A stretch of DNA of 64,000 nt from Mycetocola saprophilus (GTDB lineage: Bacteria > Actinomycetota > Actinomycetes > Actinomycetales > Microbacteriaceae): positions 1,116,001 through 1,180,000 of the forward strand of contig NZ_JOEC01000001.1 of NCBI RefSeq assembly GCF_000718085.1, read 5' to 3'. The notes under the pieces were generated by a model. That model was not told where the DNA came from, did not search any database, and saw nothing but the letters and a program-made list of their open reading frames with translations. Shown here piece by piece: positions 1 to 9,527 of the stretch (positions are counted from its first letter, which is position 1; the number at the start of each line of letters is the position of its first letter). The position numbers and the translations under genes were made by a program.

Positions 1-530
1 GTGCCCGCGTCCAGGGCTCCCACGCCACCATCGAGAATTTCTGGGGCAGGCTGTTCCCCGGCCAGATTCCCGCCGTAGTGCTCCCGGAGGCGCTGGATTC
101 CTCTCGGATCTCGCTTGAGGGACATGATCTCGAGGTCATCGAAACCGGGTTTACCGACACCGCCGACAGCACCGTGCTGTGGGTTCCCGATCTCGGACTC
201 ATCGTGGGCGGCGACGTGCTCTATAACGACACCCACCAGTACACCGCCGAGACCACCACCGAGAGCCGCGAGCAGTGGGCGCGGGCGGCCGAGGGACTGG
301 CGCGGCTCGCGCCCACCGCCGTGGTTGCCGCCCACAAGCGCCCCGACGCCCCCGATAGCCCCGCCATCCTGGCCGAAACCGCGCGCTATCTGCGCGACTT
401 CAACGAGGTCGCGGCGGCCACTGACAGCGCCGAGGAGCTGTACACCCGCATGCTGGAACGCTACCCGCGCCGGGCGAACCCGGGCGCGCTGTGGGGCGGG
501 GCCCAGGTGGCCAAGCCGATTCGGCCGTAG
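1..530 (+). CDS. MBL-fold metallo-hydrolase, C-terminal part
   Basis: The 5' end lies outside the window; the frame is open from base 3 to the TAG at 528-530. The visible residues are the C-terminal half of a metallo-beta-lactamase fold. The segment LIVGGDVLYND carries the conserved metal-binding Asp, and VVAAHKRPD carries the last metal-binding His. These hydrolases bind two metal ions and cleave esters, thioesters or lactones in the cytoplasm; no substrate can be deduced. The fold is clear; the specific role is unknown. It ends 35 bp before the convergent LysR gene. Confidence 0.75.
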   Translation, partial: ARVQGSHATIENFWGRLFPGQIPAVVLPEALDSSRISLEGHDLEVIETGFTDTADSTVLWVPDLGLIVGGDVLYNDTHQYTAETTTESREQWARAAEGLARLAPTAVVAAHKRPDAPDSPAILAETARYLRDFNEVAAATDSAEELYTRMLERYPRRANPGALWGGAQVAKPIRP

Positions 531-564
531 CGCGGCACTCCGGGGGTGACGGGGATACGATAAG

Positions 565-1491
565 TCACCCGTCACTCCCGCGGGCGGCGACTCCCCCAAC
601 CTCGGCGATCAGCGCGAGCAACGCGCGGGCGCGCGCCGATGGCCGGGCACCCCGGGCCCACACCGCACTCAACGGACGGGTGATGCGCAGCCCGCGCACG
701 CACACCGCAACCAGCGTGCACGAGGTCAGCGCCTCGCTCACGGCGAGCACACTCAGCACCGCCGGCGCCTCCCCGGCAAGCACCGTCGCGCGCACCATCG
801 CGGTGGTGGGGAGGACCGCATACGGTGCGACCGGTGCCGAGGCGATCCCCTGGGCCGCGAGCGCCACCTCGAGCGCCCGACGGGTGCCGGATCCCTGCTC
901 CCGGGCGATCAACGGTGTTCGCGCCAGCTCCTCCGCGGTAATCCCCGAGCGACGCCGAGCCCACGGATGCGTGGGGGCCACCACAACCACCAGTTCGTCA
1001 CTTGCCACGCGCGCGGCCTCCAGCCCCGCGGGAGCCTCGGGGGTCTCCAGGAATCCGAGTTCCACGGTCCCCGCGCGCACCAGATCGGCCACGCCCGCGC
1101 TATTGGTCGCGGTCAGCTCGGCACGAACATCTCCGGCCGCCCGCAGCCCGCGCAGCCACTCCGGCACCAGATACTCGGCGATGGTCAGGCTCGCGGCAAT
1201 GCGCAGCGGGGCGGAGGAGGCCGCGGTCAGGGTTGCCACGGACTCGCCGAATCGATCGGCGGCGGCCAGTACCTCGCCGGCCCAGCCGGCGATCACGGTC
1301 CCCTCGGGGGTCATGGTAGATCCGCGTGGGGAGCGCCGCACCAGGGCGGTTCCCAGCCGCGCTTCGAGGGTCCGCATGCGCGCGGAAACCGCCTGCTGGG
1401 TGATCCCCAGCCGCGCGGCGGCGGCGGACAGGCTCCCGGTTTCGGCCGCGGCTACCAGAACCCGGAGTGCCGCAATTTCGATGTCCGACAT
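565..1491 (-). CDS. LysR-family transcriptional regulator
   Basis: A 308-residue protein of normal LysR length. Residues 1-60 form the winged helix-turn-helix (LSAAAARLGITQQAVSARM). The remainder resembles the two-lobed periplasmic-binding-like effector domain. The gene is divergent from the TDT transporter gene that starts at 1574, leaving an 82-bp shared promoter region. LysR proteins usually control the divergent neighbour, so it probably regulates that transporter in response to a small anion. Family is certain; target and ligand are inferred. Confidence 0.85.
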   Translation of the reverse strand: MSDIEIAALRVLVAAAETGSLSAAAARLGITQQAVSARMRTLEARLGTALVRRSPRGSTMTPEGTVIAGWAGEVLAAADRFGESVATLTAASSAPLRIAASLTIAEYLVPEWLRGLRAAGDVRAELTATNSAGVADLVRAGTVELGFLETPEAPAGLEAARVASDELVVVVAPTHPWARRRSGITAEELARTPLIAREQGSGTRRALEVALAAQGIASAPVAPYAVLPTTAMVRATVLAGEAPAVLSVLAVSEALTSCTLVAVCVRGLRITRPLSAVWARGARPSARARALLALIAEVGGVAARGSDG

Positions 1492-1573
1492 ACGCTCCTG
1501 TCACAACGCCTGTTTGTATGCTCCCAATCGTATCCGACTACCCGGGCGCGGCTCCCGCGAGCAGGATGAAAAT

Positions 1574-2692
1574 ATGAACACCGCCACGCGCCGCCTCGGC
1601 GTCTCGAATCTAACCCCCAACTGGTTTGCCACGGTCATGGGCACCGGGATCATCGCCACGTCCGCCGCCACCCTGCCCCTGCGCGCGCCCTGGCTACTCG
1701 TGGCCGCGCGGGGCGTCTGGGTGCTGGCAACCCTGCTGTTGCTGGTGCTCCTGGCCGCAACCCTGCGCCACCACCGCCGATACCCCCGGATCGCGCGCTC
1801 CCATCACGCCCATCCCGTTCTTGCGCACTTCTACGGTGCCCTGCCCATGGCGATCCTGACGGTGGGGTCGGGAGCACTGCTCCTCGGGGAGCCGATGCTC
1901 GGCCGGGCGGCGGTGGGGCTGGCCTGGATCTGCTGGCTGGTGGGCACGGTGGGCGGGGTGGCCTGTGCGGTGATCATTCCGCTGCTGAGTTTCACACGCC
2001 TGCACCTCGGGCCGGGCGACGCCTTCGGCGGCTGGTTGATGCCCGTGGTACCGCCGATGGTGTCGGCGACCGGCGGGGCCCTCCTCACGCCCACCCTGGA
2101 CACCGCCGCCCGGCGCGCCGACATGATGCTGGTGTGCGCGGCACTGTTCGGGATGAGCCTGATCGCCTCGCTGATCATCATCGGGTTTATCTGGATGCGC
2201 CTGATTCGCCGTGGCATCGGGGCCGCGGGTGCCGTGCCCACCTACTGGATTGTGCTGGGTCCGCTGGGCCAGTCGGTCACCGCGGCGAGCGCCCTGGCCG
2301 CGGCCGCTCGCGGCACGCTCTCCCCCGAACACGCCGACCTGATGAACGCACTGGCGGTGGCCTACGGCGTGCCGGTGCTGGGATTCGCGTTCCTGTGGGC
2401 AATCCTGGCCACAGCTATCACCATAAAAACGCTCGTCCGCGGACTGCCGTTTTCCCTCACCTGGTGGTCCCTCACCTTCCCGGTCGGCACCTGCGTCACC
2501 GGCCTCAGCGGCCTGGCGGCCCGCACCGGCTCCCCCGCCCTGGCCGCCCTCGCCGTCATCGCCTTCACCCTCCTCGTCGCGGTATGGGCGCTCGTGGCTA
2601 CCCGGACGGCCTGGGGCACCTTCGTGCGCCGCGACCTCCTGTCCCCCGCGCCCTCGCTCCCCGAGTCTCGGGCGGTGGGGGTAGTCTCCTAG
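1574..2692 (+). CDS. TDT/SLAC1-family anion transporter
   Basis: A 372-residue, strongly hydrophobic protein with about ten predicted membrane helices. The N-terminal segment LTPNWFATVMGTGIIA is characteristic of the tellurite-resistance/dicarboxylate transporter (TDT) family, which includes TehA and the plant channel SLAC1. The ATG at 1574 is chosen because a GCAGGA ribosome-binding sequence lies about 8 bp upstream and the family N-terminus begins there. In-frame codons upstream run antisense through the LysR gene. It probably exports or conducts a small anion; substrate unknown. Confidence 0.8.
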   Translation: MNTATRRLGVSNLTPNWFATVMGTGIIATSAATLPLRAPWLLVAARGVWVLATLLLLVLLAATLRHHRRYPRIARSHHAHPVLAHFYGALPMAILTVGSGALLLGEPMLGRAAVGLAWICWLVGTVGGVACAVIIPLLSFTRLHLGPGDAFGGWLMPVVPPMVSATGGALLTPTLDTAARRADMMLVCAALFGMSLIASLIIIGFIWMRLIRRGIGAAGAVPTYWIVLGPLGQSVTAASALAAAARGTLSPEHADLMNALAVAYGVPVLGFAFLWAILATAITIKTLVRGLPFSLTWWSLTFPVGTCVTGLSGLAARTGSPALAALAVIAFTLLVAVWALVATRTAWGTFVRRDLLSPAPSLPESRAVGVVS

Positions 2693-2852
2693 GGCCGCTT
2701 CCGCAATGTCCGCATGTGCCTCGCGAATTACCCCCGCACCCCCGGAAACCCGGGGGGCACAACGTGTCGCAACGATCAGAAATTGATTAATTCGAGTTTT
2801 TTCGTACTTGTGGGTGGATGGTTGTGCTTACACCATCTCAGAGGAGCTACGA

Positions 2853-4031
2853 ATGTCATCTTCCACCACCCGGTTCCCGGCCGGACTGTACGCGCTCGCT
2901 CTCGGGGGGTTCGGTATTGGGCTCACCGAGTTCGGAGTGGTGGGCCTACTTCCGCCCATCTCTGCAGAGTTCGGGGTTTCGGCCGCGCTCTCGGGGGTCC
3001 TCGTGTCGGGCTACGCCATCAGCGTGGCGGTCGGGGCAATCCTGCTTACCGCCCTCCTGGCTCGATTTGAACGCCGCGGGGTGCTCCTCGGGCTCGTGGT
3101 GCTGTTTGTGTTGGGCAACCTGCTTTCCGCACTGGCCCCCGATTTCTCGATTCTGCTCCTCGGCCGGCTGATCGCCGCGCTCTGCCACGGCGCGTTCTTC
3201 GGGGTCGGTGCCGTGGTCGCCGCGGACCTGGTGCCCGTGCAGCGCCGAGCCAGCGCCATTGCGCTGATGTTTACGGGCCTCACCGTTGCTAATGTGCTCG
3301 GAGTTCCGTTTGGTACCTTCCTGGGTCAGAGCTTTGGCTGGCGCTCCACGTTTTGGGCACTCACCGTTATCGGAATCCTCACGCTGGTGGGTATCCGTCT
3401 TCTCGTGCGGCACACCCCGGCACCCCACAGTGAGCGAGGAATCCTCGCCGGGCTCCGCACCCTGGGGCGGCCGGTCATTCTGGTGTCGGCGCTGGTCAGC
3501 ATCTTCACCTTCGGTGGTTTGGTGGGCGCATATACGTACATCGCCTTTACGCTGACGCAGGTCAGCGGACTACCCGAGGCGTCCCTCCCCTGGATGCTGT
3601 TGCTGTTCGGACTGGGGAGTTTCATCGGCAATCTGATCGGTGGCCGGTTAGCGGATCGAGCACTCAATCGATCCCTGCCGATCATCCTCGCGCTGCTCAC
3701 CCTCCTGCTGGCAGGGTTTGCCGCCTCGGCAACCATCTGGTGGGTTGCCCCGATCGCCCTCTTCGCGCTGGGTGTGATCGGATTCGCCTCGGCTCCGGGA
3801 CTCCAGGTACGAATCATGCAGCTTGCACCCGATGCTCCCACCGCCGCATCGGGTGCCAATATCGCCGCCCTCAACATCGGGAACGCGATTGGTGCCGCGA
3901 TCGGTGGCGCTCTCCTCGCCGCCGGATTCGGTGCCACCGCACCCGTATGGACCGGCAGCGCCCTCGCCCTGTTAGCGCTCATCACCCTCGTCTCGGCGAC
4001 GGCCTTTGCACGCCGCCGCCTCACACCCTAA
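2853..4031 (+). CDS. MFS transporter, DHA1-type drug efflux
   Basis: A 392-residue major facilitator protein with twelve predicted helices. It has the family features of the DHA1 group (AraJ/Cmx-like exporters): an early GIGLTEFGVVGLLP helix, and the loop 2-3 region between helices 2 and 3. The start at 2853 is supported by GAGGAG at 2841-2846. It stands alone, facing a second MFS gene tail to tail. A role in export of a small toxic compound or sugar is likely from family membership; the substrate is not deducible. Confidence 0.8.
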   Translation: MSSSTTRFPAGLYALALGGFGIGLTEFGVVGLLPPISAEFGVSAALSGVLVSGYAISVAVGAILLTALLARFERRGVLLGLVVLFVLGNLLSALAPDFSILLLGRLIAALCHGAFFGVGAVVAADLVPVQRRASAIALMFTGLTVANVLGVPFGTFLGQSFGWRSTFWALTVIGILTLVGIRLLVRHTPAPHSERGILAGLRTLGRPVILVSALVSIFTFGGLVGAYTYIAFTLTQVSGLPEASLPWMLLLFGLGSFIGNLIGGRLADRALNRSLPIILALLTLLLAGFAASATIWWVAPIALFALGVIGFASAPGLQVRIMQLAPDAPTAASGANIAALNIGNAIGAAIGGALLAAGFGATAPVWTGSALALLALITLVSATAFARRRLTP

Positions 4032-4083
4032 GGAACCCACACGAATCATCGAAATCACGGCAATACGAACTTGTTTCCCCTGC

Positions 4084-4105
4084 TAGCGTTGGCAGTCCAA
4101 CGCTA
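4084..4105. terminator. Hairpin between two convergent MFS genes
   Basis: TAGCGTTGG and CCAACGCTA form a perfect 9-bp stem with a 4-base loop (cagt) between the two convergent MFS genes. There is no T-tract on either side, so termination is only a suggestion based on position. Confidence 0.4.
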
Positions 4106-4178
4106 AACGCACCTGAGAGCTCGCCTCCTACTCGCTCACTCAGTTTGAGCCCAAGCAACTTACAAATGAAGTCGGTTT

Positions 4179-5600
4179 CTACTCGGACAAGGCCTTCGGA
4201 AGCCTGAGAACCAGGGCAATCAGGATCGCCGCCACGAGGGCAATGACCGCATTGACCGCAATCGAGAGCTGAAGACCAGCGAGGAGTCCCACCGCGAGCT
4301 GACTCGCCAGGATTGCAGACATAACAGGCGTCCCGAGGGTGATGCCGACCTGCTGACTCATCGTCACCAACCCCGTAGCCAGCCCCTGCTGTTCGGCGGG
4401 AACCGCGGTGGTAGCGGTGACCGTGTACCCCACAATCGCGACCAGGTTGGCGATGCCCCCGATAAACGTGAGGATCAGCAACGGCACAACCCACCCGCTT
4501 GATCGGTCCGCGAAGGCGAGCGGTAGCGTGGCTCCGGCCTGGACCAGGAGACCGATGACGATTGCGAACTTGGAGTTGGTTCGACCAATCACCCGAGGGG
4601 CAATCAGCCCGCCGATAACGGTCCCAATTCCCAGAACCCCCAACATGAGCCCCGCGGTGACCGCGTTGAACCCCAGAATCTCCTGCAGGTAGAGCGTCAG
4701 CACAAACACCAGCGAGGTCTCGGTTGCAAAGGCCAGGAGGCCGGCGATGTTGCCCCAGGCCACATTGGCACCGCGTAGCATCGAGAGTTCCACCAGCGGT
4801 TGACCCACTCGGCGCTCAATCAACCAGAAGAGCAGGAAGAGCAGGAGAGCGAGCGCTATTGGTGCCCAGGCGGTGGGGCTCGCCCATCCCGACTGCCCCG
4901 CGGAGGTGATCCCAAAGACCAGCGCACCGAGAGCCAGGGTCACGGTAATCGCCCCGGGAACATCCAGCCGTGGACGCTCCCCCGCGCGTTTCTCGTGCAG
5001 CACGAAGGGGGCGATCACGATGACCGCGAGCGCCACGACCACGTTGATAAAGAAGGCCCAGCGCCAGCTCACCACGCCGGTCAAGACACCGCCCAACACC
5101 GCCCCGCCGGTGAATCCGGCGGCCATCAGCGCACCATTGAGCCCGAGCACGCGACTGCGTGCAGGACCTTCCGGGAACGTGGTGGTCATCAGGGAGAGCG
5201 CCGCGGGGGTGACCATTGCGGTCGCGATTCCCTGACCCACCCGCGCCACGATCAGAATGGTGGGATCCGGCGCGAGGCCACCCGCAAGCGAGCTCACTCC
5301 CAAGAGCACAATCCCGATCAGAAACAGACGCTTGCGCCCAAACAGGTCCGCGACTCGGCCGAAGAACAGGGTGAAGCCCGCCGCGCACAGCGCGAACGAG
5401 GTCACGATCCATTGCAATCCCGCGGTAGGGAAACCGAGTTCGGCCCCAATATGCGGTAGGGCAACGTTGAGGATCGAAAAATCTACGGCCAGGGTGAAGT
5501 TGGCCGTGAGGAGTACCGCGAGGGCAAGGCGCTGGACGGTGGTGGGCCGCGTCACCGCGGAGGCTGTCGCATCCGGAGGGGTTGAGTGATGTGTTGACAT
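4179..5600 (-). CDS. MFS transporter, DHA2 (EmrB/QacA) type
   Basis: A 473-residue exporter with about 14 predicted helices. It carries the DHA2 motif around DFSILNVALPHI and the loop 2-3 motif GRVADLFGRKR, which define proton-driven multidrug exporters of the EmrB/QacA group. The ATG at 5600 is chosen because GGAGG lies 9 bases upstream on this strand; a second possible ATG at 5609 has no usable spacing. It is divergent from an XRE/MmyB-type regulator, a common pairing for inducible drug efflux. Substrates are unknown. Confidence 0.85.
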   Translation of the reverse strand: MSTHHSTPPDATASAVTRPTTVQRLALAVLLTANFTLAVDFSILNVALPHIGAELGFPTAGLQWIVTSFALCAAGFTLFFGRVADLFGRKRLFLIGIVLLGVSSLAGGLAPDPTILIVARVGQGIATAMVTPAALSLMTTTFPEGPARSRVLGLNGALMAAGFTGGAVLGGVLTGVVSWRWAFFINVVVALAVIVIAPFVLHEKRAGERPRLDVPGAITVTLALGALVFGITSAGQSGWASPTAWAPIALALLLFLLFWLIERRVGQPLVELSMLRGANVAWGNIAGLLAFATETSLVFVLTLYLQEILGFNAVTAGLMLGVLGIGTVIGGLIAPRVIGRTNSKFAIVIGLLVQAGATLPLAFADRSSGWVVPLLILTFIGGIANLVAIVGYTVTATTAVPAEQQGLATGLVTMSQQVGITLGTPVMSAILASQLAVGLLAGLQLSIAVNAVIALVAAILIALVLRLPKALSE

Positions 5601-5702
5601 GTCCCCCATCCTCCGACCATGATCGGGCGCTAGCCAGATCCCCAGGGTTCCTAACACTGGGAGGGATACGGTGGCTTCGCCCAGGCAGAGAACAATGGGG
5701 AT

Positions 5703-6620
5703 ATGGAAGACTTCGCTTTCCCACTCCCGTCCGCCGCCGATACGCTCGGTGGTAGCGACGCCCGTACCCATGCCCAAGAGCATCAGGCGGGCGAGCTCGG
5801 GAGGTTCTTGCGTTCGCGTCGAGACCGGCTGACGCCCGAAGATGTGGGGGTTCCTTCGTATGGACGTCGTCGCGTAGCGGGCCTCCGGCGCGAGGAGCTT
5901 GCCCCGCTGGCGGGAGTGTCGGTCACGTATTACACCCGGCTGGAGCAGGGGCAGTCGCAGAATGCCTCGGACTCGGTGATCGAGTCCCTCGCACGCGCAC
6001 TGCAGCTGCGTCCTGATGAACGGGCCCACCTGTTTGCCCTCGCCCGCCCGGGCATGATCAAACGCCGGGAGATCATCCAACCCGAAATCCCCGACCCCGG
6101 CGCGCGACAGCTTCTCTACGCGATGACCTCGGTGCCCGCACTTCTCCTGGGGCACAGCAACGACATTCTGGCATGGAACCGCGCCGGTCATCTACTCCTG
6201 GCCGACCATCTCCCCGTCGATGCCCCCGATACCGAGGCGCACCGGCCGAACCACCTGAAGATGCTCTTTTTAGACGCCACCTCCCGCACTCTCTATCGTG
6301 ATTGGGAGACGGAGGCCTCGGAGGCCGTGGGTTCCCTGCGTTACATTGCCGCACAGTTCCCCGAGGATCGACGGCTCTTCGAGCTGATCGGTGAGCTCAA
6401 CGATCGCAGCCGTGATTTTTCCCGTCTCTGGACCGAGCACACGGTGCGGTTGTGCACCAGCGGGACCAAGCGGCTCAGGCATCCCCTGGTCGGCCCCCTG
6501 GAACTGAACTATGAGCTCCTCCATCTCCCCGACCGCGAGGGGCAGCGGATCCTGACCCACTCTGCCCCGGCCGGGAGCGCGGCGCAGAACACCCTGCAGA
6601 GGCTCCTCGACACACTCTAG
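5703..6620 (+). CDS. XRE-family regulator with MmyB-like ligand domain
   Basis: A 305-residue regulator. Residues about 30-105 form an XRE helix-turn-helix with the actinobacterial signature RRVAGLRREELAPLAGVS and TYYTRLEQG. The C-terminal two thirds match the PAS-like MmyB ligand-binding domain, with LLGHSNDILAWNRAG as its conserved start. Regulators of this type usually repress a divergent efflux or reductase gene. Here the divergent neighbour is the DHA2 exporter, so it is the likely target. Confidence 0.85.
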   Translation: MEDFAFPLPSAADTLGGSDARTHAQEHQAGELGRFLRSRRDRLTPEDVGVPSYGRRRVAGLRREELAPLAGVSVTYYTRLEQGQSQNASDSVIESLARALQLRPDERAHLFALARPGMIKRREIIQPEIPDPGARQLLYAMTSVPALLLGHSNDILAWNRAGHLLLADHLPVDAPDTEAHRPNHLKMLFLDATSRTLYRDWETEASEAVGSLRYIAAQFPEDRRLFELIGELNDRSRDFSRLWTEHTVRLCTSGTKRLRHPLVGPLELNYELLHLPDREGQRILTHSAPAGSAAQNTLQRLLDTL

Positions 6621-6722
6621 ACTTTCGAAACGCTTCAGACTTTTGACCATCACCCGGTTCCAGTAGCCACTCCCTGCCAAGGGTAGGCACCCAACGGACA
6701 CGCTGGCCGGCGACGAGGAAAT

Positions 6723-6756
6723 AAAAAACACCCCGTCCGAAGACGGGGTGTTTTTT
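6723..6756. terminator. Bidirectional intrinsic terminator
   Basis: AAAAAACACCCCGTC, loop CGAA, GACGGGGTGTTTTTT: a perfect 15-bp stem flanked by A6 and T6, so it can work on both strands. It separates the regulator gene (+) from the tRNA-Ala/rsfS side (-). Confidence 0.9.
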
Positions 6757-6775
6757 GTGCCTAGTGCACGTTGGG

Positions 6776-6848
6776 TGGATCTGAGGGGACTCGAACCCCT
6801 GACCCCCTGCATGCCATGCAGGTGCGCTACCAGCTGCGCCACAGACCC
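6776..6848 (-). tRNA. tRNA-Ala (anticodon GGC)
   Basis: On the minus strand the sequence folds as a complete cloverleaf. The acceptor arms are GGGTCTG and CAGATCC (one G-U pair). The D-arm region is GCGCAGCTGGTAGCGC, the anticodon stem CCTGC/GCAGG encloses loop ATGGCAT, and the T-arm carries GGTTCGAGTCC. The loop centre GGC decodes GCC and gives alanine. A full CCA end is not encoded. Confidence 0.95.
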
Positions 6849-6963
6849 GGATTGTTATTCACTCGGCCGTGGCCTCGTGTTCAACATGTTTAGATTACAA
6901 CACGAGGACACGGCGAGGAAAATCGGACACGCCGCACGGGCGCGTCGCCCGCGCGAACGGGAC

Positions 6964-7344
6964 CTACTGCGTGATGGAGACGGGCTCCGGCAGGGTGATC
7001 TCGATCTGCGGGCAGTCCTTCCACAGGCGCTCGAGGTCGTAGTAGGAACGCTCCTCATCGTGGAAGACGTGGACCACAACCGAACCGAAGTCCAGCAGCA
7101 CCCAGCGTCCGCCGGCACGGCCCTCGCGACGCTTGGTCTTCACGCCGGCCTCGTTGAGCTTGTCCTCAACCTCGCCGGCGATGGCGATGACGTTACGTTC
7201 GTTGCGACCGGTGGCGATCAGGAATGCGTCAACAAAGGGCAGCGGCTGGGAGACGTCCAGCGCGATCAGCTCGGATCCGCCCTTTGCGTCCGCCGCCTGT
7301 GCGGCGATCTGGATCGCCTCGGTGACGGAGAGTTCGGAAGTCAT
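6964..7344 (-). CDS. rsfS: Ribosome silencing factor RsfS
   Basis: A 126-residue protein of the RsfS/Iojap family. It binds ribosomal protein L14 and blocks joining of the 30S and 50S subunits when nutrients are short. Family landmarks visible are IATGRNERNVIAIAGEVED, the basic KTKRREG stretch, and WVLLDFGSVVVHVFHDEERSYYDLERLW. The start at 7344 has GAAAGG 6 bases upstream. It follows nadD and a hypothetical gene, the usual nadD-rsfS neighbourhood, and is followed by tRNA-Ala. Confidence 0.93.
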   Translation of the reverse strand: MTSELSVTEAIQIAAQAADAKGGSELIALDVSQPLPFVDAFLIATGRNERNVIAIAGEVEDKLNEAGVKTKRREGRAGGRWVLLDFGSVVVHVFHDEERSYYDLERLWKDCPQIEITLPEPVSITQ

Positions 7345-7373
7345 AAATACCTTTCGGTGGTGTGTGGGGTGGG

Positions 7374-8669
7374 TCAAATGGACCCGGAAACGATGGCGAT
7401 AATCACGACGGCCACCAGGGCCACCGCGAGGACTCCGGCCGTAACCGACAGGGTCATCAGCAGTCGATTGTTCTTGACGGGGGCGGGCGGCGCAATCACG
7501 TCGCGGGTCGCGGTGTGCGAGCTCACGGCGCGGCTGGCCGAGACGGGGTTACCCGCGGTTACCGGCTGCGGGTCCTCGTCGTGGTCAAACATGGTGTCCA
7601 GATCGCCCTTTTCCAGGCGGTTCTGGTTGGTGTTGGAGAGGCTGCCGGGCAGGTCGATGGTGCCGGTCACGATGACCTCACCCGAGCCGAGTACCGGACC
7701 GCTCAGCGGACCGCTGCCGGGAACCGAGGGCAGGATCAGCGCGTTGGTGGTGGTGGAGCTGCCGCCGGTGGTGTCGACGCCGCGGGCAATGATGTCATCA
7801 AAGCCGGTGGCCTTGCCGCGACCCGCGCCGTTCAGCCCGAAGGCATCGCCCAGGTGAGGCATCGCCTGGGTCTCGTCGATGTTGCCTGGAAGCACCCCGA
7901 AGGAGGCACCGGGCAGCTGCACGTCCGGAGTCGCCGCGGGGGCTGCCTGCGCCCGTGCCGCACGCTCGCGCTCGGCCTCGGCCCGCTCGGCGGCGGCGCG
8001 CTCCTCGGCGGCCTGCGTCTCCTCGGCAACACGACGCGCCTCGGATTCGGCGGCGGCTTCGGCGGCGGCCTTCTCGGCCTCGTCCTTGCGGGAGGCCTTC
8101 TTCAGCGCACGCTTGCTGCGCGCGCTGAGCTGCTCGTTGGCAACCCGATCGGCCTCGGCCTTCTCGGCGGCGGCCCGTTCGGCAGCCTCGCGCTCGGCAC
8201 GCTCACGTGCGGCCTTCTCGGCGGCCACCCGCTCGACCTCGGCGCGCACCGCGGCGGCGCTGGCTTCGGCCTCGGCGGCGCGATCACGCGCGGGTGCCAG
8301 GAAGGCATCGGACAGGGTCGGGGTCTGCGGGGCGTTCGTGGGTGCGGGACGCTCGGTGCTCACGCCCCGGGCGGCGTCGGCGGCGGTTCCGGTCCCCCGG
8401 GCCCGCTCCAGATCGCGCATCTGGCGACGGGTTAGCGTCGCCCCGCTGCGCTCGGCCTCGATCAGCGCACGAATCGCACCGGCATCCAGCGGAGCGGTGG
8501 TGTTCGTGTCCGGCGCCGATGCTTCGGTGCCGGTCGCCGAAGCGGCTGGACGCGCCTCGGCGGGCGGAGTCTGCGGCGCGACGACGGGAACCTGCGCCGT
8601 CTGGCCCGCCTGCGTGCGCTCTCGCAGCTGACGACGCGACAGCGGCTTATCGTCGGATGATGTACTCAT
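7374..8669 (-). CDS. Ala/Glu-rich coiled-coil protein with C-terminal membrane anchor
   Basis: A 431-residue protein of unknown function. The N-terminus holds a SRRQLRERT element that recurs later as [11 protein letters not shown]. Residues about 140-260 are a long Ala/Glu/Arg-rich stretch expected to form a coiled coil. The last 32 residues form one hydrophobic helix, giving a tail-anchored topology with the bulk in the cytoplasm. It overlaps the nadD stop by 4 bases (ATGA), so it is translationally coupled to nadD. Such proteins are common between nadD and rsfS in Microbacteriaceae (recollection, not checked). No enzymatic motif is visible. Confidence 0.6.
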   Translation of the reverse strand: MSTSSDDKPLSRRQLRERTQAGQTAQVPVVAPQTPPAEARPAASATGTEASAPDTNTTAPLDAGAIRALIEAERSGATLTRRQMRDLERARGTGTAADAARGVSTERPAPTNAPQTPTLSDAFLAPARDRAAEAEASAAAVRAEVERVAAEKAARERAEREAAERAAAEKAEADRVANEQLSARSKRALKKASRKDEAEKAAAEAAAESEARRVAEETQAAEERAAAERAEAERERAARAQAAPAATPDVQLPGASFGVLPGNIDETQAMPHLGDAFGLNGAGRGKATGFDDIIARGVDTTGGSSTTTNALILPSVPGSGPLSGPVLGSGEVIVTGTIDLPGSLSNTNQNRLEKGDLDTMFDHDEDPQPVTAGNPVSASRAVSSHTATRDVIAPPAPVKNNRLLMTLSVTAGVLAVALVAVVIIAIVSGSI

Positions 8670-9265
8670 GCATTACTCCGATACAGGTGGTGTTTGCTGA
8701 TGTACTGAACGACGCCGTCCGGTACGAGATACCAAACCGGCGAACCGTCTTTGACACGGGCACGGCAGTCGGTGGAGGAAATCGCCATTGCGGGAACCTC
8801 AAGCACGGCGACATCCTTATTGGGAAGCGCTTCCTCGGTGAGCACGTGGCCCGGGCGGGTGACCGCAACGAACTTGGCCAGGGACCACAGCTCGTCGACG
8901 TCCTTCCAACCCAGGATCTGCTGGACCGCGTCGGCCCCCGAGATGAAGTACAGCTCGGCGTCGGGACGCTGGCGCTGCAGGTCCCGCAGGGTGTCGATCG
9001 TGAAGGTGGGACCCTCACGGTCAAGATCCACCCGGCTCACGGTGAACCGCGGATTGGAGGCGGTCGCGATGACCGTCATCAGGTAGCGGTGCTCCCCCTC
9101 GGTCACGCGGCTCTTCTGCCACGGACGACCGGTGGGAACAAACACCACCTCATCCAGGTCGTACGACTGGGCTACCTCGCTGGCGGCCACCAGGTGACCG
9201 TGATGAATCGGGTCAAAGGTTCCACCCATGACCCCGATCCGCGGGCGCCGTGTACCGGCCTGCAT
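8666..9265 (-). CDS. nadD: Nicotinate-nucleotide adenylyltransferase NadD
   Basis: A 199-residue enzyme that joins ATP and nicotinate mononucleotide to make deamido-NAD in NAD synthesis. It starts with [17 protein letters not shown], holding the (H/T)xGH nucleotidyltransferase motif. It also has the family [10 protein letters not shown] segment near the C-terminus, equivalent to the ISSTxIR motif. Cys replaces the usual hydrophobic residue there, which is a mild oddity. Coupled to the downstream coiled-coil gene by a 4-base overlap. Confidence 0.95.
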   Translation of the reverse strand: MQAGTRRPRIGVMGGTFDPIHHGHLVAASEVAQSYDLDEVVFVPTGRPWQKSRVTEGEHRYLMTVIATASNPRFTVSRVDLDREGPTFTIDTLRDLQRQRPDAELYFISGADAVQQILGWKDVDELWSLAKFVAVTRPGHVLTEEALPNKDVAVLEVPAMAISSTDCRARVKDGSPVWYLVPDGVVQYISKHHLYRSNA

Positions 9266-9280
9266 CCTGACGAACCTACC

Positions 9281-9475
9281 TTAGTGGTGGCTACCGGCAC
9301 CCGGCTGTGCGGCCGGCTTCTGGCTGTGACGGTTGGCTACGTCGCGGTAGGTGAAGGTGGTGACACCGAGGATCGCCAGCGCTACCAGCGCAACCACGCC
9401 ATACATGAAGGGGGGCATGGGCAGCTCGGTGTGCGCCGCCTCAGCAGCGGAAACGAGGATGGTCGAGATCGACAT
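9281..9475 (-). CDS. Small single-pass membrane protein
   Basis: A 64-residue protein with one predicted membrane helix (residues about 23-44) and a His-containing C-terminus ending in GAGSHH. It lies between proA and nadD on the same strand, 15 bp before nadD. Short membrane proteins at this position are seen in related actinobacteria (recollection). No function can be assigned. Confidence 0.6.
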   Translation of the reverse strand: MSISTILVSAAEAAHTELPMPPFMYGVVALVALAILGVTTFTYRDVANRHSQKPAAQPGAGSHH

Positions 9476-9527
9476 CAGTTCTCCAATTCACAGTTCGGGC
9501 AAGAATCGCCTCGGACCAGTCTACCGG

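Noticed and set aside
6776..6848. tRNA-associated integrated element
   Set aside because: No integrase and no repeated 3' end of the tRNA in the window; housekeeping genes follow directly.
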